Shown here: positions 25,542 to 34,861 of the stretch, piece by piece
How the letters are laid out: each line of letters opens with the position of its first letter
Position numbering within the stretch: position 1 is the stretch's first letter
From: Plutella xylostella
Lineage: Eukaryota > Arthropoda > Insecta > Lepidoptera > Plutellidae
Direction of reading: 5' to 3'
DNA: 64,000 nucleotides
Assembly (NCBI RefSeq): GCF_932276165.1
Contig: NC_063994.1
Span: 3,658,001-3,722,000 of the forward strand
The notes under the pieces: model-generated
The model's database searches: none
What the model saw: the letters and a program-made list of their open reading frames with translations, nothing else
What the model was told of the DNA's origin: nothing
Made by a program: the position numbers and the translations under genes

Positions 25542-26663
25542 GTTACTGTAAAAGCCCGAACAACGGTAAATCCTAAGATTTACGCGTAAAACCTAAGATT
25601 TACCAACTCTTAATGGTAAAAGCCCGAAAGATTTTGCGATTCGCACTTTTACCACTATTCACTTGGTAAATCTTAGGATTTACATTAAGGCACGGTAAAT
25701 GTTGAAAAAGCCAGGTTATAACTTATAACCTCCGTAGTCGAACAAAGCGTCCGTAGTCGAGCGGGCTTCAGTGATCGTAACTGATCACTGAGGTTTAGCA
25801 ACAACCAGCATGGTCAGCCATTGGATGGGTGACCGATTTCAAGTGGTTCTTTTCTGGATGCTTTCGTGCTTCGGACGGCACGTTAAGCCGTGGGTCCCGG
25901 TTGCTGCTTCGGCAGCAGTCGTTAAGCCTAGAGGCCTTCGGGCGGATTGAAAACGTCTGATAGTCGGGTTGCCCACTTACCCGACAACTCGCTCAGCACA
26001 AGCTTGCTTGTGTTGGGGTCCACCAACCCGCACTAGGCCAGCGTGGTGGACTAGATCAAAACCCTTCCTTCATTGGAAGGAGACCCGTGCCCCAGCAGTG
26101 GGGACGTAATGAGTCGTGATGATGATGATAACTTATAACTAACCGAACTTAAGAAATATTTATTATTGCAATCTACTTTACTCGACGTCAACAATAATAA
26201 TACGTGAAAATTATTTTACTTCCGGTTTCCGTGTTTAAATTATCGTTCAGTGAATGAGTGAAAATAAAGTTATTTTCCAATAATCCAGCATTCCATGATA
26301 ATTCGCATCTATTACTATACACATAAGTACCATAATCCGGTATATTACACATTGTTAAAATAATTATGTTGATTTAAAGGTTTTAAAATGACTGTTCATA
26401 AAAAATAATATAAATCCTGAAAGAAAATAATTTAAGTTTTTGATTGAAATAAATGAATAGGTAATAATTAATCTTTGTTTTATTCCCAAAACCAACTTTT
26501 ACTAGGTGTCAGTGGTAAAACCTAGCATTTACCAAATTCTAATGGTAAAAGCCCGAAAAAAATGACCTATTTTCACAAATCCTTACATTTACCAACTCAT
26601 GTTGGTAAATCCTAAGATTTACTGGTAAATCCTAGGATTTACCGTTGTTCGGGCTTTTACAGT

Positions 26664-26666
<3 letters not shown>
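25542..26666. mobile_element. TIR DNA transposon in the Helitron TA tract
   Basis: The ends GTTACTGTAAAAGCCCGAAC (25542 on) and its reverse complement (to 26666) are identical over 20 bp and stay near-identical through CGGTAAATCCTA for about 42 bp. Copies of the quasi-palindrome GGTAAATCCTAAGATTTAC recur inside both ends. Flanks are (TA)n, so the target duplication cannot be read. No transposase frame; a SINE occupies 400 bp of the interior. Superfamily unknown. Confidence 0.85.
25730..26127 (+). mobile_element. 5S-rRNA-headed SINE with 12-bp target duplication
   Basis: The head from ACTGATCACTGAGG through GGTCAGCCATTGGATGGGTG and ACCG follows the 3' half of insect 5S rRNA, including the internal control region. 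This points to a SINE3-type promoter. The body contains GCTTCGGACGGCACGTTAAG, CCGGTTGCTGCTTCGGCAGC and the core CCAACCCGCACTAGGCCAGC, and the tail is (GAT)n. ATAACTTATAAC is present at 25718-25729 and again at 26128-26139, a perfect target duplication showing complete, precise retroposition into the TIR element. Confidence 0.9.
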
Positions 26667-26699
<33 letters not shown>

Positions 26700-26982
26700 A
26701 AAGTAACTGTGTCTGTCTGTCTGTTACTCTTTCACGACAAAACTACTGAACGGATTTGAATGAAATTTGGTATACATACGGTCTAGACCCTGGGAAAGAA
26801 CATAGGCTACTTTTTATCCCGGAATTCCCACGGGAAAACTTTTTAAGGCGAAGCGAAGCGCGCGAGAACAGCTAGTACTGAATAAAAAGGAACGAACGAG
26901 AGCTATCGTGCAATCGGCACGTTTAATACAAAGATTATGTCTCGCGCCGCAGCCCTCAAAAACTTCGTTTTATATGTATAAG

Positions 26983-27121
26983 ATCAGGCCATGTAGCACG
27001 GGGCACTATTAAGACGTGATAAAAGTTCTCCGTCGCGCTCGCTCTTGAGGCTGCGCGATGTGAGTGAGCGCGATGCAAAACTCTTGTCACGTATTAAATG
27101 CGCACCGTACTAGCCCTTCTG
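26983..27121. mobile_element. Foldback MITE, family 3 copy 1
   Basis: Left arm TAGCACGGGGCACTATTAAG then ACGTGATAAAAGTTCTCCGT; right arm in reverse CTAGTACGGTGCGCATTTAA then ACGTGACAAGAGTTTTGCAT. Arms of about 50-60 bp form a GC-rich hairpin around GAGGCTGCGCGATG. A near-identical copy lies at 56632-56768. Confidence 0.8.
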
Positions 27122-27542
27122 AGCAAAGCGTAGGTACATTATAGTGATATAGGGCCCTTTTATACAGGGTGGAATTAGGTATATTAGAGTTGGCCCTATA
27201 ATTACTTACAATCGTATGATCCAGAGTTTTGAAATAAATTGTCCCTTTAAATAAGTTGTCCTTAATAATATGGTGAAATACGGCGTTTTGTCTTTGTTTA
27301 GAAACTTCTTCAGAATTAATTACGTAAACCATATTGAATTTTGTATGAACAGCACAATTTATTTACTTGGAAATTTAAAGTATAAGTTAGGCAATTAACC
27401 CACCCACATGGTAAGAATTATGGATAACATAATTAAAGTATTATTTAATGAAGGTATTAAAATTGTAGTGTGAGTATTGTGACACAGTTGTTGCATTGTG
27501 TTATCTTATAAAGTATTATCTTTCGTGTTCAGGGTGGATGTA
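27122..27542. other. No gene recognised
   Basis: Short AT-rich stretch between MITE and Helitron copies without further recognisable elements. Confidence 0.45.
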
Positions 27543-27752
27543 TCCTAACTAATATTATAAATGCGAAAGTAACTGTGTCTGCTTTCTGTCTGTTACTCTT
27601 TCACGCCAAAACTACTAAATGGATTTGAATGAAATTTGGTATTCAGATGGTCTAGCTAGCTAGACCCCGAGAAAGAACATAGGCTACTTTTTATCCCGGA
27701 ATTCCCACGGGAAAACTTTTTAGTGCGAAGCGAAGCTCGCGGGAACAGCTAA
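27543..27752 (+). mobile_element. Short non-autonomous Helitron, copy 3
   Basis: It starts TCCTAACTAATATTATAAAT after host A and ends CAGCTAA (CTRR) before host T. The interior matches copies 2 and 4, including a GTCTAGCTAGCTAGACC variant of the GTCTAGACC phrase. Confidence 0.87.
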
Positions 27753-28126
27753 TAATATAGGAAAATTTCGTTATTTATGGTGAAAAAGATATTTATGCTG
27801 TTTATATCTTCATATTGCTTCAGAAACATTACTTTACCTAATAAATTAAGCTATTACTGGCTTAAATTCAGCCCTGCACCTATACATCATTTAATGTTAA
27901 CCATTACTGCCCTAACCACGGCATAGACAGTAGCCGCTTAGATAAAGTTACTTTACAAAGGCATTGTTTAGTCACAATAATGATTGCTACTACACAAATG
28001 TAAATGAATCACGAATCGCAGTTGGCTAAGGTGTCACATTTCAAAACTATGACTAATTTTAGTGGTACAGTCAGCTTTATTAGTAACTCACAGACGGTCT
28101 ATTCATTCATTCACGGCAGCTCCACA

Positions 28127-28257
28127 CGTTGGTCCCAGTCGTCCCAATGACATACGCTTTTCGTCCATCGTGTGAATGTATGAAATGGTATTGGTCCCAA
28201 CGAGATAGTCCCAACGAGTAGCGTTGTTGGGACCTGGGTTGGGGCTGGGGCCAACGT
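28127..28257. repeat. Imperfect palindrome, possible MITE
   Basis: ACGTTGGTCCCAGTCGTCCC at the left pairs imperfectly with GGGGCTGGGGCCAACGT at the right. The inner phrase GGTCCCAACGAGATAGTCCC adds internal GGTCCCAACG repeats. No target duplication seen. Confidence 0.5.
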
Positions 28258-28643
28258 ATGCCTCAGCCTCAAACATTGACAGTTTCTTACACAAGTGAGT
28301 AGCTTCTTACTATAAATAAATATTTCATTTCATTTATTTTATTAATAGTTACTATGTTAGTAACACCTATTAATCTTCTAGCTTCCTTAGTAGGTAAATA
28401 CATCCATTATATGTATTATATTATATCGTTGACTTCGTGATAGCTGCGTCAGCAAGGATGCTAGAATAGAAATCTTCCCATCTTTGGTATAGTGTCGTTC
28501 AATTGAATCCTGACGCACGGTTGGAATTGGTGTAGCTACAAATGTTTGTAAATGTAATGTTAACGCATAAAAAAAATAATAATAAAAAAAAAGAATAGAA
28601 TAGAAATAGAAAAATTTTAACGCATATGAATCGTTTGTAGATA
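28258..28643. other. AT-rich spacer, no gene
   Basis: Contains tail-like runs (ATTTCATTTCATTTATTTTA near 28320 and an A-rich run near 28565-28600), possible remnants of retroelement 3' ends, but no defined element. Confidence 0.4.
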
Positions 28644-28766
28644 TACAGGGTGATCCTTTCCTAGGTGCATATCCGGAAGCTACAGAGCTCTTCATTCTGA
28701 ACAACTATGATGACCTTGGGATGTAACATACCTATGGATATGCACCTATGAAAGCATCACCCTGTA
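28644..28766. mobile_element. MITE with TACAGGGTGAT termini
   Basis: TACAGGGTGATCCTTTCCTA then GGTGCATATCC at the left is matched, with few differences, by the inverse of GGATATGCACCTATGAAAGC then ATCACCCTGTA at the right. The arms are about 31 bp in a 123-bp element. Confidence 0.85.
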
Positions 28767-29557
28767 TAAACGGCCTGACCTTATACGAGTACCATTTGAA
28801 GTACCTTTTTATTCCTTTATAAAAATACGAAACCCTCCAATATTATTATACTACCTATTCACACGATCTATAGAAATCGTGTCTCAAATTCTCCTGTACC
28901 GTGTCGTTACGGCAACCGTCAACCGTGAATTGACAGTTGAAATATGATACTTTCTAGTTGATGATATTTTATGATGTTACCTTTGAGGTTAGTTTGAGGT
29001 AAGATGATCGGACTGACTTATAGCGCAAACGAATTTAAAAATGAAATACCCAAAAAATATAACATAAAGAATAGATTATAGAATAGAATATTGCTTTATT
29101 GAACACCACATAAATCAGACATACAAAAAAACATACTTATAGACTAGAACTAATGTACAATAGGCGGCCTTATCGCTGAGAGCGATCTCTTACAGGTAAC
29201 CTTATATCTATAGGTATATTATAATATGTATAAAGTTAATGATGAAAATAATAGAATATAAGATTCAACAAATAGGTAAGTCAGCGAATTTTACGTTTCG
29301 CTTTTGTCCTTAACGATTAATAATACTTACTTATATCTTAATTCGTAAGCTATAACTTTACAAGTTGAACCAACGTACTTACTCTTTTAAGCTGCACCGA
29401 AACAGCTTTCCGGAATACATTAAATAAGCACTCAACGATTTTTTATCCCCAGAGGTCAGAGGTGGCTTATATGCGACAAATTGCACTACATTCGATGATC
29501 TCGCCTTGATAACTATCCCTAATGGTGTACGGATATCATTATGTATACAGAGTTTTA
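28767..29557. mobile_element. Spacer with family L retroelement 3' end copy 2 (29079-29215, - strand)
   Basis: On the - strand the part at 29079-29215 reads GTAAGAGATCGCTCTCAGCG, ATAAGGCCGCC, TTGTACATTAG and ends in a CTATTC-type tail. It is diverged from the copies at 23.0 and 50.4 kb. The flanking sequence on each side shows nothing else recognisable. Confidence 0.6.
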
Positions 29558-29664
29558 TACAGGATGTTTTAAAAGTGGGGGTGACTCTTAGAGTTATTCT
29601 ACATATAGATACGACTTTTGACTTACGACTTAGTATTATAAACCACTTTTATCAACACCCTGTA
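29558..29664. mobile_element. MITE with TACAGGNTGTT termini
   Basis: TACAGGATGTTTTAAAAGTG at the left and, in reverse, TACAGGGTGTTGATAAAAGT at the right are inverted repeats around a 107-bp element. Similar ends define the element at 36559-36666. Confidence 0.8.
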
Positions 29665-30095
29665 TATTAGATATTTGTACAGTTTATACATTCTGTTGCA
29701 AAAAAGGTTATCCCCATATTTCGTCCATGATATTGGAGGATTTATTTCACAAAATATTCACACGCTATGCTGTTGTATTTTTACAGCCCTTTTATGTGCT
29801 TACTTCACGAATGTCAACATTCTGAGCGCCACTGGACAGTTTGTTCATTCATTTCATTTATTTATTGAATAAGAAATTACACAAAAAAATACAATATGCC
29901 TAATACAAGCAGCAGAAATCCATTAAGGGTTTAAGAGCTACTTAATAGTAAAATATTTTTATATCACATGCATTATTTAACAAGTACGTATATTAGTAAT
30001 TAGCTAGTAGTTATCACTTATGGTAGGTATTTAGTTATTAAATATTATAAGTTAAGTTAACACAATTCATGAGATAGTTAAGAATACAGTACAGA

Positions 30096-32885
30096 TTACA
30101 ATATTTTTTTTATGAAACATCTCTTCAGTTGTTTTTTATAACCACAATTTAAGTATACACTTTGCATATCTAGGGGCAATTCATTAATGGTTTTGGGCAG
30201 TAAGTATCTCCAATGTCTCATCCCAAAGCAGTTCCGATATTTAGGCAAGATACATTTTTTTGTTGATGTTAAAATTCGAAGTGCTTTGGGGCGGGATTTA
30301 TAAACTATTTGGGATATATGATGATTTTCTTCTTTTAAAATTGACAACTTAATTTTTTCTTCTATTGGTAGGACTTTACAAAACTTAAACAGTTGTGTGT
30401 AGTTATCTTTAAATTTATTCTTGATGTTTATTGGGACAATGGTTTTTAACATTCTTATCTGTAATTTATATATTTTTTCTATGTAAGTTTTATATGTACG
30501 GCCATAGCTACCTAGTCCGTAGCTAATTATGGAATCTGCAAGTGCAAGATATAATATACGTAGTGTCCTATAAGGTATCTTATATTTTAGTAGGTATAGT
30601 TTACTTAGGATAGAACGTAATTTATTACAAATATAATTGATGTGTGGTTCCCAGTTAAATTTATGATCAATAATGAGACCTATATACATATGGTTTTTCA
30701 CAAATTCAAGTTTAGGGCAGTTGCACACAGGGTTGTTATTAGAGTGGAGACAGTCGTGGAGGTGGGCAGTGATAGTCGGCTCGTAGTCACTTCCTGTTCT
30801 TAGGTGAGCAGAATGTATATGCATAGCTTTGGTTTTTTGCGCGTTTATAGTGAGGCCTACATCATGTGCCCACCTGCACAGCTGGTCGAAACTACGTTGT
30901 AGTGCGCACTCGGCCTTACGTAAACATGTATTTGAAACAAGTAAACACGTATCATCTGCAAATTGGTATACCGAACCCTCCTCCAGCACATTACTCATGT
31001 CATTTACATACAGCAGGTACTCAGTCGGGCCCAGTATGGATCCCTGTGCCGTTCCTTGATGTGTCAAAATATGGTTGCTATATGTATCGGATATCTTCAC
31101 AGTTGTTTTTCTATTTTTATGATAATCTTTAAACCAGTCTAGGAGAGGGCCCTGTACACCATTCTGCGATAACTTTTTATATAAGGTATTATATTGTAGG
31201 GTATCAAACGCCTTACTGAAGTCAATGAACACCGCAAGTACATGTTGTCTATTGTGCAGGTGATCATTGACCTCATTAGTGAATTGACACAGTAGTTGGG
31301 AGGTACTCCGGCCTCTCTGAAACCCAAATTGTGTGTTATTTATAATATGCTGATTACGTAGGTATTTATTGAGCTCGTCGCCGAAGTATCTCTCAACTAT
31401 CTTATCTATACATGACAATATAGTTATGGGTCTATAGTTATTATAGTCAGTGTGATTACCTTTCTTAAATATAGGCCGTATAATGCCAATCTTTAATTTG
31501 TCCGGGTACTGCGATGTAGTAATACAACTATTTATTAAGTGAGTGATGACTGGAGTTATTTCTTTATTTATATAATTTAAATCGGATGCTCTGATCCCAT
31601 CGTACCCGGGGCTTTTTTTCTCATTTATATGACTTATTATTTTAGTTACAATTTCTTCACTTGCTTTTTTTAAGCGCATAGAAGTACTAGGTGTTATTTC
31701 ATAGTTTATCGAATTCAAAATAGGCATGTTACAAGAGTTACTGATGTTTGACGCATTGTTTTCAAACTCGTTTGCGAACCTGTTAGCGAAGTCGCATTTA
31801 TTTTGGTCAAAATATTTTAATAAGATAGTATCAATCGAGTTGCTTAAGTTCCCGCATAAGTTATTTATTATTGTCCAGACCTTTTTCGAATTTTTAAAGT
31901 TACTGCATATTTCATTATAGTAGAAGTTGTTTTTAGTCTTGTTAATATATTTATTAGTTTTATTACGGTATTTGTTGTATAGTATTCTATCATTTATATC
32001 ATTAGTTTTCAACCATATTTTAAGAAGCCTGTCTCTGGTCGGAATCATTTTTTTTATTTCTTTATTAGCCCATTTACAGTTCTGTCTTTTGTTTTGTTCA
32101 TTTATTTTTACATATGTCGTGCAACTTTGGTAAATTGTGTGGAAATTATTAAGTATAGAATTTAATATATCTTCTGGTGTTTGGTAATTCAGTGTAGGGG
32201 TCCAATCAATTTGCTTTAATTGAAGTATAACTTGTTTATTGTCGATTCGTTTTCTGAATGCTGGGGGGCGGCCAGTGCATGTACTTTGAGAATAAACTAT
32301 GGTGCATCCGATGATGTATAGAAGAAAGCTCGTAGCCGGGGTGAGGGCCTCGCGCAGGAAGATCCTGCCTCCCTCGCGGGCCAGCTCGGCGTTGGTCAGC
32401 GTGGCGGCTCTCGACGACTCCATCCATCCGTCGCGGTGACCATCGCGCAGCGTCACCAGCACGGTCGGCGGGTTCCTCTTCTTTGCAGCCGGTGCACGGG
32501 ATATCTTAGTCTGTGCTGCCATTATATCCTCAGCGTTTAGCTTCAACTTCTCGCAGATCTGCTTGGTGGCTGCCATAGGGTCTTCCTTCTCATTTAGTTG
32601 GATTCCGCATATTTCAAGGCGGTTGTTAAATTGAAGCTGTTCGATCGAATTCATCTTTTGTTCTAGTAGATCGTATTTAATTTGTATATTTTTATATTTG
32701 TTGTTTAGATCGGTTTGGTGGCTCGTCAGGGACTTGATTTTAACTTCGTACTTTTCAATTTGTTCCTCATAGTCATCTATCTTGTCGGAATAGAATTTCA
32801 AGCTGCGCTGTATTTCGTCTCTAATCAAATCTCTTATCTCACGCCGCATGTCGACCAGGAATTTTTCGTTGATGCTGTGTTGCAT
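30096..32885 (-). CDS. Fused ORF1 C-terminus and ORF2 reverse transcriptase (endonuclease lost)
   Basis: This is an uninterrupted 929-residue frame. Residues about 15-85 are a charged coiled coil. Residues 87-187 resemble the C-terminal nucleic-acid-binding domain of insect retrotransposon ORF1 proteins (NNRLEICGIQLNEKEDP, then FLREALTPATSFLLY). Near residue 190 the frame passes directly into ORF2 sequence from behind the endonuclease. RT motifs are complete by eye: YRPITILSCIDKIVER (485-499), QFGFQRGRSTSQ (519-530), catalytic FIDFSKAFDT (about 553-562), GTAQGSILGP (611-620) and FADD (642-645). The C-terminus follows RT in the usual way. Both active-site Asp blocks are intact although no endonuclease domain remains. 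The Met lies 1 nt out of frame with the preceding PHD-finger frame, so this start is probably not a natural one. Confidence 0.82.
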   Translation of the reverse strand: MQHSINEKFLVDMRREIRDLIRDEIQRSLKFYSDKIDDYEEQIEKYEVKIKSLTSHQTDLNNKYKNIQIKYDLLEQKMNSIEQLQFNNRLEICGIQLNEKEDPMAATKQICEKLKLNAEDIMAAQTKISRAPAAKKRNPPTVLVTLRDGHRDGWMESSRAATLTNAELAREGGRIFLREALTPATSFLLYIIGCTIVYSQSTCTGRPPAFRKRIDNKQVILQLKQIDWTPTLNYQTPEDILNSILNNFHTIYQSCTTYVKINEQNKRQNCKWANKEIKKMIPTRDRLLKIWLKTNDINDRILYNKYRNKTNKYINKTKNNFYYNEICSNFKNSKKVWTIINNLCGNLSNSIDTILLKYFDQNKCDFANRFANEFENNASNISNSCNMPILNSINYEITPSTSMRLKKASEEIVTKIISHINEKKSPGYDGIRASDLNYINKEITPVITHLINSCITTSQYPDKLKIGIIRPIFKKGNHTDYNNYRPITILSCIDKIVERYFGDELNKYLRNQHIINNTQFGFQRGRSTSQLLCQFTNEVNDHLHNRQHVLAVFIDFSKAFDTLQYNTLYKKLSQNGVQGPLLDWFKDYHKNRKTTVKISDTYSNHILTHQGTAQGSILGPTEYLLYVNDMSNVLEEGSVYQFADDTCLLVSNTCLRKAECALQRSFDQLCRWAHDVGLTINAQKTKAMHIHSAHLRTGSDYEPTITAHLHDCLHSNNNPVCNCPKLEFVKNHMYIGLIIDHKFNWEPHINYICNKLRSILSKLYLLKYKIPYRTLRILYLALADSIISYGLGSYGRTYKTYIEKIYKLQIRMLKTIVPINIKNKFKDNYTQLFKFCKVLPIEEKIKLSILKEENHHISQIVYKSRPKALRILTSTKKCILPKYRNCFGMRHWRYLLPKTINELPLDMQSVYLNCGYKKQLKRCFIKKIL

Positions 32886-33139
32886 TTTGGTAGCTGTTGC
32901 TTGGCTTCAGTGTCCGTGTCTTCATCAGCGTCCGGGAGAATGATCGAGATCCTCTTCGGTTTAACGGTTGCAGCGCACGCGCGGCATTTCCAATCTACCG
33001 CCTCCGTAGAATAAAGAGCGGCTAGCTGATCGTTCGTTATCGAAGCACAGGCGGCATGAATCCATTTGCTACATTTGCTACACTGAATACCCGGTGACTT
33101 CTTCGAGACAACTTTATTACACTTGCTACATTTACTCAT
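32834..33139 (-). CDS. ORF1 N-terminal part, PHD zinc finger
   Basis: The frame from MSKCSKCNKVV has a C4HC3 PHD-type arrangement: CSKC, then CSKCSKWIHAAC, then WKCRAC. A linker KPKRISIILPDADEDTDTEA follows. PHD fingers occur in ORF1 proteins of several insect non-LTR elements. At about 32886-32890, an A4 run, the frame diverges from the coiled-coil frame that begins MQHSINEKF, so a single-base indel splits ORF1 in two. An upstream in-frame Met at 33163 exists, but the conserved part begins at 33139. Confidence 0.75.
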   Translation of the reverse strand: MSKCSKCNKVVSKKSPGIQCSKCSKWIHAACASITNDQLAALYSTEAVDWKCRACAATVKPKRISIILPDADEDTDTEAKQQLPKCNTASTKNSWSTCGVR

Positions 33140-33160
33140 TTTGACTTTTGGATTAGCACG

Positions 33161-33589
33161 CAATAATAATTAGATGAACAAGACAAATTATAATCAAGCA
33201 GGGGAAATTTTTCATCTCTGTTTATCCTCACTGTTTTATCATTATGCCTCTCTTTTTCTTTCGAGCAGCGATCCCATTTCCTTAAGTTAAAATGATACTT
33301 GCAAGTCACCATCAAAATCGATCGATAAGTAAGGATTATCAACGTTAACAACTAACAACCCAGTTTCATATTTGAAAAGCAGTTATTTTGACTGAGTAAC
33401 CAACATACATACAGATTTCAAAAAAGCAATTTAAAAACCACTTCGGCGTAGGTAGTCATATGTGATTTCCAGAGAACAGATAATCCATATATGTAAGTAT
33501 ACCTGTTAAAGCATAGATGTAAAATCTCCACCACAAGAATCTCAAGATTGCAATAAAAACTAAAAACATAAGTACCTAGATATATGCTG
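33161..33589. other. Spacer, no gene recognised
   Basis: Short stretch between the 5' end of the retrotransposon and the degenerate repeat at 33.6 kb. No motif recognised. Confidence 0.45.
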
Positions 33590-34790
33590 CTTGGGTTCCG
33601 CTCATCTCGCATAATCTTTATTGACCAAAACTCATTTCGCATAACTCGTATGCTCTAAACTTTTTTGGCCGAACCATCACTTTGCCAAGACTTATGTGGC
33701 ATAAGGGTGCTTTTCCACCAGAGATGTGCTATGCAGCTATGCTGCGAAGATGTGATATCTACGCTACGAAAATATGTGACCGTTTCCACCAATACTACGC
33801 TAGGTAGCTGTGCGAGGAAGATGCGCTACGAAGATGCGCCGCCGCAAAGTAGCTGTGCGAGAAAGATGCGCATCTCGAGCTATGCTATGTATCGATAGTA
33901 GGGAAACGACGGGGGCGGCGGCGCCATAGCTACACCACTCGCGATGGTCCATAGCACATATCCATAGCACGCATCCATAGCACACATCCATAGCACGCAT
34001 CATTCCATACAAAAAACATATCTTAGTTGAATCCGTTTCCACCAGTGCTAAGCTATGTGCACCAATAATTATGATTGGTGGATATCAAACGCATCCATAG
34101 CATCGTAGCATAGCACATCTCTGGTGGAAAAGCACCCTGGCTCGTTTCGTCTAAAACTCTTTAGGCACAATCTTTAAACACCTAAGTTTCGTTTGCTCAA
34201 ATTTATGTTCGTCTATACCTATGTATAATCTTGTTTCTCCTAATGTTATCTTAATAAATAATATATTAAGTATGTAGTAAATGTACAAATTGTGGTATTT
34301 TTCTCCTACATCCCGAAAATCACGATATTGTATGATCAAAAAATCGAAAGTTAACGACCAATATAATTATTACAAACCCCATGAGATCGAAACCTAAAAA
34401 TAGGTGCGACGACGAGCAAAGCGAGGAGGAGCGTGTTAGGTGCACATGTTCATCAACACCAAAGCGGAGCGCAGCGAAGCGGAGCGGAGCGTTTTCCAAA
34501 CAGCGGAAACAATACAAGGCACCAGTTTGCGCTATGTAGGGAGACGCTCCGTCAAAGTTAAAGCCAAACGAATATTATTACTTTGTATAAACCTAATAAA
34601 CCTATGCCATAGCATTATTAGGCTATTCAAGATTTGGCCATACCATTATTAGGCTAAACAATGTTATGCGAAATAACTTTTTACTAAACGAGATTTATGC
34701 CATACGATTTTCGGCGTAACGAGACTTTGACCAAACGTTACTATGCAATACGAGATTAGGCAAATAAATCTTATGCCAAAAAAGGTAGAA
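33590..34790. repeat. Degenerate phrase repeat (ATGCCAAACGA-like units)
   Basis: Loosely repeating phrases such as CATTTCGCATAACTCGTATG, CTCGTTTCGTCTAAAACTC, TTATGCGAAATAAC, CTAAACGAGATTTATGCC and AACGAGACTTTGACCAAACG recur, some inverted. Between them is a CGGAGCGCAGCGAAGCGGAG block (34459-34490). I recognise the style from lepidopteran dispersed repeats but cannot name the family. It is interrupted by the MITE at 33705-34137. Confidence 0.6.
33705..34137. mobile_element. TIR MITE, Harbinger-like, copy 1
   Basis: GGGTGCTTTTCCACCAGAGA then TGTGCTATG at the left is the exact inverse of the right end (29 bp). Internal CCATAGCACGCAT-type units repeat near 33945-33995. The left flank is TAA; the right flank TGG does not match. 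A second member with a clean TTA duplication lies at 52158-52587, pointing to PIF/Harbinger (TWA targets). Confidence 0.88.
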
Positions 34791-34861
34791 CCATGCTGCT
34801 TCTATGTATGGCCACACGCCAACATTTTGATGGGTAAAAGAATTGTTCCTACGTAGTTTAA

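Larger units (their letters stand above)
25504..26875 (+). mobile_element. Short Helitron copy 2, interrupted by a TIR element
   Basis: The 5' end TCCTAATCCTAACTTCC starts right after host A (25503). The 3' end CAGCTAG (CTAG 26872-26875) precedes host T (26876), an exact A/T insertion. The body between 26694 and 26875 shows GCGAAAGTAACTGTGTCTG, (TGTC)n, ACTACTGAACGGATTTGAAT and CGGAATTCCCACGGGAAAAC. A 1.1-kb TIR element is inserted in its TA tract. Excluding the insert it is about 245 bp, near the 205-211 bp of the other copies. Confidence 0.87.
25491..26982 (+). mobile_element. MITE family 2 copy split by a Helitron
   Basis: The left terminus GAGGGTTACTCTA (25491-25503) stops at the Helitron. 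Homology resumes immediately after the Helitron at 26876 with TACTGAATAAAAAGGAACGA, then GAGAGCTATCGTGCAATCGG and AACTTCGTTTTATA. Joined by eye, the order matches the intact copy at 49555-49685. The right terminus is degraded. Confidence 0.85.
29850..33160 (-). mobile_element. PHD-ORF1 non-LTR retrotransposon with internal deletion
   Basis: On the - strand an ORF1 with a PHD finger is followed by coiled coil, nucleic-acid-binding C-terminus, RT and a 3' UTR ending near 29850 in an AATAAATAAATGAAATG-type tail. The endonuclease is missing because ORF1 and ORF2 are joined by deletion near 32315. An intact relative would be expected to be roughly 1 kb longer. The RT resembles the CR1/L2/Daphne group, but clade needs a phylogeny. 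Confidence 0.8.

Noticed and set aside
26697..26730. CRISPR-like short direct repeats (TGTC units, also at 44665 and 55366)
   Set aside because: These are simple microsatellites inside Helitron copies, without unique spacers, in a eukaryotic genome.
30829..31132. Plus-strand frames opposite the 30-33 kb reverse transcriptase
   Set aside because: They are shadows of the real minus-strand RT frame.
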